Positions 40,219 through 48,053 of a stretch of DNA of 64,000 nucleotides are shown here, one piece after another. The stretch covers positions 3,015,001-3,079,000 of the forward strand of contig NZ_CP162490.1 in the NCBI RefSeq assembly GCF_041245805.1, given 5' to 3'. A program made the translations under genes and the position numbers. Within the stretch, counting starts at the first letter, position 1; the number at the start of each line of letters is the position of its first letter. The DNA comes from Xanthomonas sp. DAR 34887 (lineage in GTDB: Bacteria > Pseudomonadota > Gammaproteobacteria > Xanthomonadales > Xanthomonadaceae). Below the pieces are notes generated by a model. The model was not told the origin of the DNA. It saw only the letters and a list, made by a program, of their open reading frames with translations, and made no database searches.

Positions 40219-40613
40219 CCCGCCCGCCGCTGCACCGCTACGCGCTCGGCTTCGCCCTGCTGCTGGGCTTCGACACCCTGGCCCAGTTCGGCTTCAAGCT
40301 CGGCGGCGCGCACGCGTTCCCGCCGCAGGCCGAGTGGGCCTGGGTGCTGCGCCTGCTCGCCAGCCCCTGGCTGTACGCCGCGCTGCTGGGCTATGTCGGC
40401 GCGTTCTTCACCTGGATGAAACTGCTCGAGCACGCGCCGATCGGCCCGGCCTTCGCCGCCTCGCACCTGGAAGTGGTCAGCGTGCTGCTGCTGTCGGCCT
40501 GGTGGTTCGGCGAACCGATCGGCCTGTTGCAGGCGCTGGGCGCGGCGCTGATCGTGGCCGGCATCGTCTGCCTCGCGCTCGGCGAGCGTGCCGCGCCGGC
40601 CGATGCGCACTGA
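40215..40613 (+). CDS. Short EamA/SMR-type membrane protein, second of a pair
   Basis: The 132-residue partner of the preceding gene also has four hydrophobic segments (YALGFALLLGFDTLAQFGF, WLYAALLGYVGAFFTWMKLL, HLEVVSVLLLSAWWFG, QALGAALIVAGIVCLALG). Sizes of 120 and 132 residues and adjacency to a DegT-type aminotransferase recall the ArnE-ArnF flippase pair with ArnB. Here the sugar-modification genes that would go with that pathway are missing, so the cargo is unknown. It overlaps the next gene by 11 bp. Confidence 0.8.
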   Translation: MTRPPLHRYALGFALLLGFDTLAQFGFKLGGAHAFPPQAEWAWVLRLLASPWLYAALLGYVGAFFTWMKLLEHAPIGPAFAASHLEVVSVLLLSAWWFGEPIGLLQALGAALIVAGIVCLALGERAAPADAH

Positions 40614-41844
40614 GGTTCCGCCCACCGCCGGCCTGCCGCTGCGCTGGCGCGACCTGTGGCCGGCGCGCACGCCGCAGCGGCTGGCCGCGCACCTCGGCTT
40701 TCCCGATGCGTTGCTGACCTGCTCGGGCACCGCCGCGCTGGTCATCGCGTTACGCACCCTGGCCGCCAGCAGCCGCCGCCGGCAGGTGCTGGTGGCCGCC
40801 TACACCTGCCCACTGGTCGCGCTGGCGGTGGCGCATTGCGGCCTGCAACTGGTGCTGTGCGATCTGCTGCCCGATTCGATCGAACCCGACCCCGCGCAGC
40901 TGGCGCAGCGTTGCGGCGGCGACACCCTGGCGATCATCGCCACCCAACTGGGCGGACGCCTGACCGACTTGGAACCGCTGCGGCAGGCCGCCGCGGCCTG
41001 CGGCGCGATGCTGATCGAGGATGCCGCGCAGGCGCTGGGCGGCGTGCACGCCGACGGCACCCCGGCCGGCCTGGGCGGCGACATCGGCTTCTGCAGCCTG
41101 GCGGTGGGCAAAGGCCTCACCCTGTACGAAGGCGGCCTGCTGATGTCGCCGCACGCGCCGTTGCGGCGCAGCCTGGCCGCGATGGCGACGCGCCTGGGCC
41201 AGCCCGACTGGCGCCGGGAACTGCAGCGCAGCCTGCAATTGCTCGGCTACGCCGCGCTGTACCGTCCGCACCCCTTGCGCTGGGCCTACGGCGCGCCGCT
41301 GCGCCGCGCATTGCGCCGCGGCGACCGCGTGGCCGCGGCCGGCGACCATTTCGATGCGGCGATCCCGCAGCACGCGGTCGGTGCCTGGCGCGAGGCGGTC
41401 GGCGTGCGCGCCAGCGCGCGCTGGCCGGCGTTCCTGGCTGCGGCGCGCGCGCAGGGCCAGCGCCGCAGCGCGCGCCTGGCCGCGCTCGATGGGCTGCACG
41501 TGGTCGCCGACAGCGCCGGCGCGCAGGGCAGCTGGCCGGCCCTGCTGGTGCTGCTGCCGGACGCGGCTGCGCGCGAGCGCGCACTGGCGCAGCTGTGGCC
41601 GCGCGGACTCGGCGTCGGCCTGCTGTTCGTGCACGCCCTGCCCGACTACGCCTACCTGCACGGCATCGTCGATGCCGCCCCGATGCCGCACGCACGCGAC
41701 TTCGCCGCGCGCTGCGTCAGCATCAGCAACAGCCCGTGGCTGGACGACGAGGGGTTCGAGGCGATCGTCACGGTGCTGCGGCAGGTGTGTGCGGAGCCGA
41801 TGAGCCGATCCAACAACGCTGCCGCCCCCTGCACTCTCCTGTAG
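40603..41844 (+). CDS. DegT/DnrJ/EryC1/StrS-family aminotransferase, divergent
   Basis: The 413-residue PLP-fold protein has LLTCSGTAALVIALRTLA (phosphate-binding GTAA), the VLVAAYTCPLVALAV strand, LIEDAAQALGG and the lysine loop SLAVGKGLTLYEGGLL, corresponding to the canonical SFHxxKxLTxGEGG. The lysine is kept, but the serine/histidine before it are changed, so substrate and even activity may differ from sugar aminotransferases. It ends within a palindromic repeat that provides its TAG stop. It overlaps the upstream membrane protein by 11 bp. Confidence 0.85.
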   Translation: MRTEVPPTAGLPLRWRDLWPARTPQRLAAHLGFPDALLTCSGTAALVIALRTLAASSRRRQVLVAAYTCPLVALAVAHCGLQLVLCDLLPDSIEPDPAQLAQRCGGDTLAIIATQLGGRLTDLEPLRQAAAACGAMLIEDAAQALGGVHADGTPAGLGGDIGFCSLAVGKGLTLYEGGLLMSPHAPLRRSLAAMATRLGQPDWRRELQRSLQLLGYAALYRPHPLRWAYGAPLRRALRRGDRVAAAGDHFDAAIPQHAVGAWREAVGVRASARWPAFLAAARAQGQRRSARLAALDGLHVVADSAGAQGSWPALLVLLPDAAARERALAQLWPRGLGVGLLFVHALPDYAYLHGIVDAAPMPHARDFAARCVSISNSPWLDDEGFEAIVTVLRQVCAEPMSRSNNAAAPCTLL

Positions 41845-41909
41845 GAGCGGCTTCAGCCGCGACAGGCACTCTCCGGCAAGGCGATGTCGCGGCTGAAGCC
41901 GCTCCTACA
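41840..41909. repeat. Paired palindromic element (GTAGGAGCGGC...GCCGCTCCTAC)
   Basis: The left arm TGTAGGAGCGGCTTCAGCCG (continuing CGACA, to 41864) is exactly inverted at 41885-41909, with a 20-bp centre. It is the best-known REP-like family of Xanthomonas and Stenotrophomonas. Lying between convergent genes, it can also serve as a transcription end. Its first bases form the stop codon of the aminotransferase. Confidence 0.85.
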
Positions 41910-41939
41910 AGATTGTCCGTTTTGCGCAGGCCCGCCGCG

Positions 41940-42821
41940 CTACCGCGGCAGCCCGGCCTCCGCCAGCGCTTCCAGCAGCCGCAGGTTCACCTCGTGCTGC
42001 TGCGCCTGCCACGCGGCCAGCGATTGCAGCGACGGCGCTGGCTGCGCATCCAGCGCCGCCAGGCGCCGCTTCCACCACTGCGGATACCGCGCTTCCGATA
42101 CCTCGCCGGTGATGTCGCTGCCAAGCAGTTGCCCGTGCAGGTAGGCGATGGCGGTGAGCAGGTGCGGCACCCGCAGTTCGCCCTGGTCCCAGTTGGTGCG
42201 CGCGTCCTGCGGGTCCAGCACGTCCTTGTCCAGCGACAGGTAGGTCGGCATCGGCGTGCTGCGCAGGTGTTGCAGGAAGGCGTCGATCATCTCCATGCTG
42301 GAGCCGAAGCCGCGCACCGCGCGGCCCAGGCCCAGGCGCCGCGCCCAGTCCACGTCGACGCCGCTGCACCAGTAGCGCAGCTTGCCGCGGTACAGCGGCC
42401 GCAGATGGTTTTCCCAGGCATGCGATGCGCCGACATCGCCGGATGTGATGCCGACCACCTCCACCCGCGCCACCTGCGGCAGCGCCGCGACCCGCCACAC
42501 CCACGAGCCGCAATGCACCGCGAACGGGAAGCGCATGTTGTCCGGGTGATTGTCGAACACCACCACCCGCAGCGGCGCCTGTGCCCGCTGCGCCTGGCGC
42601 ACGATCAGCGGCAGGCTCAGATGATGGAAATCGCCGCTGCCGAGCAGCACGGTGCCGTGCCGCGCCGGCAGCAAGCCGTCGAGCGCGGCGCCGAAACGCC
42701 GCAGCCGGCGCAGCGAACAGGCGAAGCGCAGCCCGTCGCACCACGCCTGCAGCGGCAGGCGCAACGCGCCCGGCACCGCGCCAAGGGAGTCGTCCAGGTC
42801 CAGCAGTACCGGTGCGCTCAT
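41940..42821 (-). CDS. Arginase/agmatinase-family protein
   Basis: The 293-residue protein has the ureohydrolase metal motifs in altered form: GSGDFHHLSLP (for GGDHS), VVVFDNHPDNMRF (for FDAHxD) and LSLDKDVLDPQD (SxDxDxxDP). The metal-binding His and Asp residues are largely present, so it may hydrolyse a guanidino or amide compound, but it is too divergent to call arginase. Its ATG lies one base past the stop of the upstream FemAB/GNAT gene, so the two are coupled. Convergent with the aminotransferase. Confidence 0.82.
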   Translation of the reverse strand: MSAPVLLDLDDSLGAVPGALRLPLQAWCDGLRFACSLRRLRRFGAALDGLLPARHGTVLLGSGDFHHLSLPLIVRQAQRAQAPLRVVVFDNHPDNMRFPFAVHCGSWVWRVAALPQVARVEVVGITSGDVGASHAWENHLRPLYRGKLRYWCSGVDVDWARRLGLGRAVRGFGSSMEMIDAFLQHLRSTPMPTYLSLDKDVLDPQDARTNWDQGELRVPHLLTAIAYLHGQLLGSDITGEVSEARYPQWWKRRLAALDAQPAPSLQSLAAWQAQQHEVNLRLLEALAEAGLPR

Positions 42822-42822
42822 C

Positions 42823-43893
42823 TCATTCCGCCAGGTCGGCATCGGTGTCGGCAACGCCGACATCGTCGGCTTCGAACAGCGGCCGCAGCCGCCGCAGCGC
42901 GATGCGCAGCAGCGGGTTGCGCAGATACACCGCATGCCAGGTGTAGGTGAAGCTGGCGCCGAGTTGCGCCTTCACTTCCGGATCGGTCCAGCCGGCGACA
43001 TAGGCGCGCAGGCCATGGCGGCAGGCGTAGTCCAGGTTGTGCATCCAGCTCAGCGCGTACAGGTTGTGCTCGCGCGCATCCGGATAGTGCAGGCCGATGT
43101 ACTTGTCCAGCAGCCGCCCCTCGTGCACGTAACACAGGTTCCAGCCGATCAGCCGGCCCTGGTGGCGATAGGTGAACACCAGGCCGCCGGCGTCGGCATC
43201 GGTCAGCAGCGCATCGAAGAACGCGGCGGTCAGCAGGTCGAAGTGCACCTCGCTCTGCGCATAGACCTCCAGATACAGCGCGTAGCAGTGCGCGCGCAGC
43301 GCCGGGTCGGCGAAGGCGGCGCCGGTCGGCAGGGCCTCGATCTCCAGGTCCGCACGCGAGCGCAGCTTGCGGCGGATGTTGCGGCGGCGGCCGCGCGACA
43401 GGCGTGCCAGGTACTCGTCGGTGGAGGCGAAATCGATCGGCACCCAGGCCAGCGCCTGCCCGCGCAGCAGCACGTAGCCGCTGCGCGCGCAGGCCTCCAG
43501 GAACACGTGCGCCCAGGCGTTGTCGGTGGCGTCGAGCAGCGGCGAGTGCTGCGGGATGTCCTTGACGATCAGCAGCGGGCGCTGGCGCCCCAGCTGCCTC
43601 CGCCACTGGCCGGGCAACTGCGCCGGGTCGGCCGCGCGCGGCAGCCAGGCGTATTCGCTGACGGTGCTGCCGACGAAGCTGGTGCGCGGCCGCAGCCAGT
43701 GCCGCCACAGCCGTTGCAGCGGCCAGCCGGCCACGCGCGCGCGCAGCGCCGGATCGGCGGTGGTCAGCAGGTCGAACTCGGCCTCGAACGCCGGCACGCC
43801 GTGCTCCAGGGTACGGGCCTGGAAGGCCTGCGGCGGGTGTGCGAGGAACTGCTGCTGCAGCGCCTGCGGTTCCAGTTGGCTTACGAAAGGCAT
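42823..43893 (-). CDS. FemAB/GNAT-like acyl- or aminoacyltransferase
   Basis: The 356-residue product fits the FemAB_like/GNAT group: a central RRNIRRKLRSRADLEIEALP, LYLEVYAQSEVHFDLLTAAF, FTYRHQGRLIGWNLCYVHEG, KYIGLHYPDAREHNLYALSW and WTDPEVKAQLGASFTYTWHA. Such proteins transfer acyl or aminoacyl groups to amines. The start is set at the ATG at 43893 (MPFVSQLEPQALQQQF); no strong ribosome site is seen and an in-frame ATG lies further upstream. It is divergent from the acyl carrier protein, which may supply its acyl donor. Confidence 0.8.
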   Translation of the reverse strand: MPFVSQLEPQALQQQFLAHPPQAFQARTLEHGVPAFEAEFDLLTTADPALRARVAGWPLQRLWRHWLRPRTSFVGSTVSEYAWLPRAADPAQLPGQWRRQLGRQRPLLIVKDIPQHSPLLDATDNAWAHVFLEACARSGYVLLRGQALAWVPIDFASTDEYLARLSRGRRRNIRRKLRSRADLEIEALPTGAAFADPALRAHCYALYLEVYAQSEVHFDLLTAAFFDALLTDADAGGLVFTYRHQGRLIGWNLCYVHEGRLLDKYIGLHYPDAREHNLYALSWMHNLDYACRHGLRAYVAGWTDPEVKAQLGASFTYTWHAVYLRNPLLRIALRRLRPLFEADDVGVADTDADLAE

Positions 43894-44006
43894 CTGCAAG
43901 ATTGACCGGCTAGCGTGGAGGATGGACGCCGCAGCCGTGGGCCGCGGCATGCCTTCCACCGGCGGCATCCGCCGCGCGGTGGCCATTCATTTCGCGGAGG
44001 ACTGCC

Positions 44007-44282
44007 ATGACCCCGTCTATCGAGACTCAGATCCACAGCATCGTCGCCAAGCATGGCGAGATCGACCCCGCCGGCCTGAGCCCGGACACCAAACTGCAGG
44101 ACCTGGGCGTGGATTCGCTCGAGGCGATCGAAATCCTGTTCGACATCGAGGAACACTTCGACATCACCTTCCCGCAGCGCGATCCGAACCTGGACGACGG
44201 CTCGCTGGGTAAGCTGGCCGAAGCGGTGCAGCAGGCGCTGGACGCCAAGGCGGCCGCCGCGGCGCTGGCACCGGTGCACTGA
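44007..44282 (+). CDS. Dedicated acyl carrier protein
   Basis: A 91-residue acidic protein carries the phosphopantetheine site DLGVDSLEAIEILF, with S37 as the attachment serine. Its helical pattern and FDIEEHFDITF match type II ACPs. It differs from housekeeping AcpP in lacking the usual DSLD and in its Ala-rich C-terminal tail (AKAAAAALAPVH). GGAGG precedes the ATG. The ketosynthase starts 6 bp after its stop, so it is a pathway-specific ACP. Confidence 0.92.
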   Translation: MTPSIETQIHSIVAKHGEIDPAGLSPDTKLQDLGVDSLEAIEILFDIEEHFDITFPQRDPNLDDGSLGKLAEAVQQALDAKAAAAALAPVH

Positions 44283-44288
44283 GCCGGC

Positions 44289-45524
44289 ATGCAGCGCTCG
44301 GCGCAGGGACACCGCGTCGTCGTCACCGGGATGGGCGCGGTCAGCGCGCTCGGCCTGGGTGCCGATACCTTGTGGCGCGGCATGTGCGAAGGCCGTAGCG
44401 GCATCGCCGCGCTGGCCACGCCCGATCCGCAGGCCACGCTGAAGATGCGCCTGGCCGCCAGCGTGCCCGATTTCGCACCGCAGGCGGCGCAGTTGGGCGG
44501 CATCGCGCCGGGCCAGCTGGATCGCATGACGCAGATGGCGCTGGTCGCGGCCTACGAGGCCGTGGCCCAGTCCGGCCTGGAGGTGGACGGCGCCGGCGCC
44601 GTACGCGGCGCGGTGGTGATCGGCACCGGCGTCGGCGCCGAACTGAGCCGCGACGAACAATCGCGTCGGCTGTACCGCGAGCAGGCCGAGCGCCTGCATC
44701 CGCTGACCATCGTGCGCAGCATGAACAACGCCCCGGTCAGCCAGATCAGCATCGCCTTCGGCCTGCGCGGCCCGGCCTTCGCCGTTGCCAGCGCCTGCGC
44801 CTCGGCCAACCACGCGCTGGCGCAGGCGGCGCTGCTGATCCGCCACGGCCTGGCCGACGTGGCCATCGCCGGCGGCAGCGAAGCCTGCTTCAGCCTGCCG
44901 CTGATCCGCGCCTGGGAAGCAATGCGCGTGGTCAGCGACGACACCTGCCGGCCGTTCTGCGCGCAGCGCAGCGGCCTGGTGCTGGGCGAAGGCGCCGGCA
45001 TCTTCGTGCTGGAAAGCGCCGCGCATGCGGCCGCGCGCGGCGCGGCGGCGCTGGCCGAACTGGCCGGCTTCGGCATGAGTGCCGACGCCCACGACATCGT
45101 CGCGCCCAGCGCCGACGGCGCCGCCGCGGCGATGCGCCTGGCGCTGCAGGACGCGGGACTGCAGCCGCAGCAGATCGACTACATCAACGCCCACGGCACC
45201 GGCACCCTGGCCAACGACCGCTGCGAGACGCAGGCGATCCGCCAGGTGTTCGACAGCCACGCCGATGCGCTGGCGGTGACTTCGACCAAGGCGGTGCACG
45301 GACATGCGCTGGGCGCCGCCGGCGCGCTGGAGCTGGTCGCGGCGATCGGCGCGTTGCGCGAGCAGCGGGTCCCGCCGACCGCCAACTTCCTCGATCCGGA
45401 TCCGGACTGCGACCTGGACTACGTGCCCAACCGGGCCCGCGCGCAACAGGTGCGCGCGGTGCTCAGCAATTCCTTCGCCTTCGGCGGACTCAACGCGGTG
45501 CTGGCGCTGCGCGCGGCCGGCTGA
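44289..45524 (+). CDS. Beta-ketoacyl-ACP synthase (FabF-like)
   Basis: This 411-residue KAS II-type ketosynthase extends acyl-ACP by decarboxylative condensation. The Cys-His-His triad is present: C170 in AVASACASANHAL, H302 in INAHGTGTLAND and H339 in TKAVHGHALGAAG, with K334 before it. It ends SNSFAFGGLNAVLALRAA, as in FabF. It is the partner of the ACP 6 bp upstream. No ketoreductase, dehydratase or thioesterase lies beside it, so either one condensation occurs or fatty-acid enzymes are borrowed. Confidence 0.92.
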   Translation: MQRSAQGHRVVVTGMGAVSALGLGADTLWRGMCEGRSGIAALATPDPQATLKMRLAASVPDFAPQAAQLGGIAPGQLDRMTQMALVAAYEAVAQSGLEVDGAGAVRGAVVIGTGVGAELSRDEQSRRLYREQAERLHPLTIVRSMNNAPVSQISIAFGLRGPAFAVASACASANHALAQAALLIRHGLADVAIAGGSEACFSLPLIRAWEAMRVVSDDTCRPFCAQRSGLVLGEGAGIFVLESAAHAAARGAAALAELAGFGMSADAHDIVAPSADGAAAAMRLALQDAGLQPQQIDYINAHGTGTLANDRCETQAIRQVFDSHADALAVTSTKAVHGHALGAAGALELVAAIGALREQRVPPTANFLDPDPDCDLDYVPNRARAQQVRAVLSNSFAFGGLNAVLALRAAG

Positions 45525-45540
45525 GACGCCGGCCGCGGCA

Positions 45541-45582
45541 GAAAACGGGAGGCAACGCGGCGCCAACGCGCTGTCTCCCGCC
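45541..45582 (-). terminator. Hairpin terminator after the class III aminotransferase
   Basis: On the minus strand GCGGGAGACAGCGCGTTGGC folds back on GCCGCGTTGCCTCCCG and is followed by TTTTC. It lies right after the stop of the 45586 gene and between convergent genes. Confidence 0.55.
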
Positions 45583-45585
45583 ATC

Positions 45586-47100
45586 TCATGCCACCCGCTT
45601 GGCGCGGGTCAGCAACTGGTCCAGCAGCGACAGGCCCAGATCGATCTCGTCGTGGCTGATGTGCAGCGACGGCGCCAGGGTGATCACGTTCTTGTAGTAG
45701 CCGCCCACGTCCAGCACCAGGCCGATGCGCTTGCCGTTGTGGCGCAGCTCGCCTTCCAGGCCCATGTCCACCATCGTGTCGAGCAGCTTGCGGTTCGGGG
45801 TGAAGCCGTCCGCCTGGCAGATCTCCGCGCGCAGCGCCAGGCCCAGGCCGTCGACGTCGCCGATTTCCGGATGGCGCGTCTGCAGGTCGCGCAGGCCGTC
45901 GAGGAAGTGCGCGCCCTTGGCCATGACCATCGACTCGTAGTCGGTCTCGGCCAGCATACGCATCGTCTCCAGGCCCACCGCGGTGCCGAGCGGATTGGAG
46001 GCGAAGGTGGAATGGGTCGAACCCGGCGGGAACACGGTCGGGTTGATCAGCTCTTCGCGCGCCCAGATGCCGGCCAGCGGATTGAGGCCGTTGGTCAGCG
46101 CCTTGCCGAACACCAGCACGTCCGGGGTCACCCCGAAATGCTCGATCGCCCACAGCTTGCCGGTGCGGAAGAAGCCCATCTGGATCTCGTCCACCACCAG
46201 CAGGATGCCGTACTTGTCCAGCACCTTCTTCAAACCGGTGAAGAAGTTCGGCGGCGGGATCACGTAGCCGCCGGTGCCCTGGATCGGCTCGACGTAGAAC
46301 GCGGCGTATTCGCACTGCCCGGCCTTGGGATCCCACACGCCGTTGTACTCGGTCTCGAACAGGCGCTCGAACTTGGCCACGCACTGCTCGCCGTATTCTT
46401 CCTTGGACATGCCCTTGGGGCCGCGGAAGTGGTACGGGAATTCGATGAACTGGGCGCGGTCGAAATGGCCGAAACGGCGCCGGTAGCGATACGAGGAGGT
46501 GATCGCCGAGGCGCCCAGTGTGCGGCCGTGGTAGCCACCCTCGAAGGCGAACATCAGGCTCTTGCCGCCGGTGGCGTTGCGCACCAGCTTCAGCGAATCC
46601 TCCACCGACTGCGCGCCGCCGACGTTGAAGTGCACGCGGCCCTTGCGGCCCCACTTGCGTTCGGCATCCAGCGCGATGGTCTTGGCCAGCTCGATCTTGG
46701 TCGGGTGCAGGTACTGGCTGGCCACCTGCGGCAGGCTGTCGATCTGCCGCTTCAGGGCAGCGTTCAGGCGCGGATTGGCGTAGCCGAAGTTGACCGCCGA
46801 GTACCACATCTGCAGGTCCAGGTACGGCACCTCTTCGGTGTCGTACAGGTAGCTGCCGTCGCAGTGCGCGAAGATCCGCGGCGGCTCGCTGTAGTGCACG
46901 GTATCACCGAACGAGCAGTACTCGGCTTCATCGGCCAGCATCTGCGCATCGCCGAGCGCGGCGTGGTAGGCCGGGCCGGTGCGCAGCAGCGCATCCGGAT
47001 CGGGCGAGGCCGGCTGCAGACCGTCGTGCGCGGCCAGATCGAGCGTGTCGAGATCGCCGAGGAGCGGCGCAAGCGCGGTGGGGAGAACATTCCGATTCAT
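45586..47100 (-). CDS. Class III PLP aminotransferase
   Basis: The 504-residue PLP enzyme of aminotransferase class III shows VHFNVGGAQSVEDSLKLVRN, FEGGYHGRTLGASAITSSY, EPIQGTGGYVIPPPNFF, VVDEIQMGFFRTGKLWAIE and the catalytic lysine in LVFGKALTNGLNPLAG. Such enzymes move amino groups to or from omega-amino acids, diamines or aldehydes. It begins 4 bp after the stop of the HAD phosphatase, so the two form a unit. An N-terminal extension of about 80 residues precedes the core. The exact substrate is unknown. Confidence 0.88.
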   Translation of the reverse strand: MNRNVLPTALAPLLGDLDTLDLAAHDGLQPASPDPDALLRTGPAYHAALGDAQMLADEAEYCSFGDTVHYSEPPRIFAHCDGSYLYDTEEVPYLDLQMWYSAVNFGYANPRLNAALKRQIDSLPQVASQYLHPTKIELAKTIALDAERKWGRKGRVHFNVGGAQSVEDSLKLVRNATGGKSLMFAFEGGYHGRTLGASAITSSYRYRRRFGHFDRAQFIEFPYHFRGPKGMSKEEYGEQCVAKFERLFETEYNGVWDPKAGQCEYAAFYVEPIQGTGGYVIPPPNFFTGLKKVLDKYGILLVVDEIQMGFFRTGKLWAIEHFGVTPDVLVFGKALTNGLNPLAGIWAREELINPTVFPPGSTHSTFASNPLGTAVGLETMRMLAETDYESMVMAKGAHFLDGLRDLQTRHPEIGDVDGLGLALRAEICQADGFTPNRKLLDTMVDMGLEGELRHNGKRIGLVLDVGGYYKNVITLAPSLHISHDEIDLGLSLLDQLLTRAKRVA

Positions 47101-47104
47101 AGGA

Positions 47105-47797
47105 TCAGGCTCGTTGGGGAACGGGGAGTGGGAGGCGCGCACTGGCGACGGCAGGCGCGGCGAGTTCGTGCAGCAGGGCGATGGCGTCGTCGAACCCGTC
47201 GATCGCGCGATGTGCGATGCCGCTGGCGCGGCAATGGCGCAAAAGGCCGTCCTTGGCGAATACGAGATCGGCCTTGCCGGCCACGCAGAAATCGGAGCGG
47301 CCGTCGCCGATCAGCAAAGTGGCGTGCGCCGGTTCCTGCTGGGCCATGACCGCGCACTTGCAGGTGCCGCTGGCGCAGCCGGGCTGCGCGTGCGGCGAGG
47401 CCATGCGCCAGCGTCCGGCGTCGGTGCGCAGCAGGCGGTTGGCGATGATCGGCAACTGATGCAAGCCGTGCCGCGCCAGGATCCGCGCGATCGGGTAGTC
47501 CAGGCCGTCGCTGACGATGCTCAGCGGCATGCCCAAATCGCGCGCCAGATCGACGAAGCGCACGAACGCCGGATCGATGCGGACCTCGTCGAGCACGCGG
47601 TGGAGCGCATCCACGTCCCCGTCGAGCAACGCCACCTGCCCGCTCATGCACTCGCGCGCACCGATGCGCCCGGCCACCCAATCCTCTTCCAACGCGCGCC
47701 AGCCAGGCTGGCCGAGCCGCTCGAGCAAGGTATCGGTCACATCCTGCAGCGACACGGTACCGTCGAAATCGCAAAGAATTTTCCACTGGACGCGCAA
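47105..47797 (-). CDS. HAD-IB phosphatase, MtnX/SerB-like
   Basis: This 230-residue haloacid dehalogenase-type phosphatase has the nucleophile motif LCDFDGTVSLQDVTDTLL, motif II in LSIVSDGLDYPIAR and motif III/IV in LLIGDGRSDFCVAGKADLVF, all complete. CASGTCKC forms a cysteine cluster in the cap that could bind metal. It belongs to the MtnX-like/phosphoserine phosphatase group. Paired with a class III aminotransferase, it may dephosphorylate an amino-acid or amino-alcohol phosphate; no methionine-salvage genes adjoin it. Confidence 0.85.
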   Translation of the reverse strand: MRVQWKILCDFDGTVSLQDVTDTLLERLGQPGWRALEEDWVAGRIGARECMSGQVALLDGDVDALHRVLDEVRIDPAFVRFVDLARDLGMPLSIVSDGLDYPIARILARHGLHQLPIIANRLLRTDAGRWRMASPHAQPGCASGTCKCAVMAQQEPAHATLLIGDGRSDFCVAGKADLVFAKDGLLRHCRASGIAHRAIDGFDDAIALLHELAAPAVASARLPLPVPQRA

Positions 47798-48053
47798 GAC
47801 GGCTCTCCGGCTAATTCGGGCAGAGCCTAGGCGGGCTGTCTTTCGTGCTCCTTTCCGGGCGCCGGCTCCAGCGGCGGTGCACGGGCGGAGGAGGCGGCCA
47901 GCGGGTCAGCCTGGGGCGGCGACAGGCAGCACCCGCGCAACGGTGGCCGCGTACGGGTCAGCGCTGGCCGACGCTGCCGCGATGTCCACGCTGACGGCGT
48001 GGGGCCGCTCTACCGGCCATGGGGCGGCGCGGTGCCGCAAGGACGCAGGGGGA

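Noticed and set aside
39029..47797. Reading the ACP/ketosynthase block as the xanthomonadin/arylpolyene cluster
   Set aside because: Those clusters have several ketosynthases, dehydratases, AMP ligase and glycosyltransferase/acyltransferase genes, none of which is here.
47798..48053. Possible small gene between the phosphatase and AraC genes
   Set aside because: Frames present are shadows of AraC or Arg-rich chance frames without ribosome sites.
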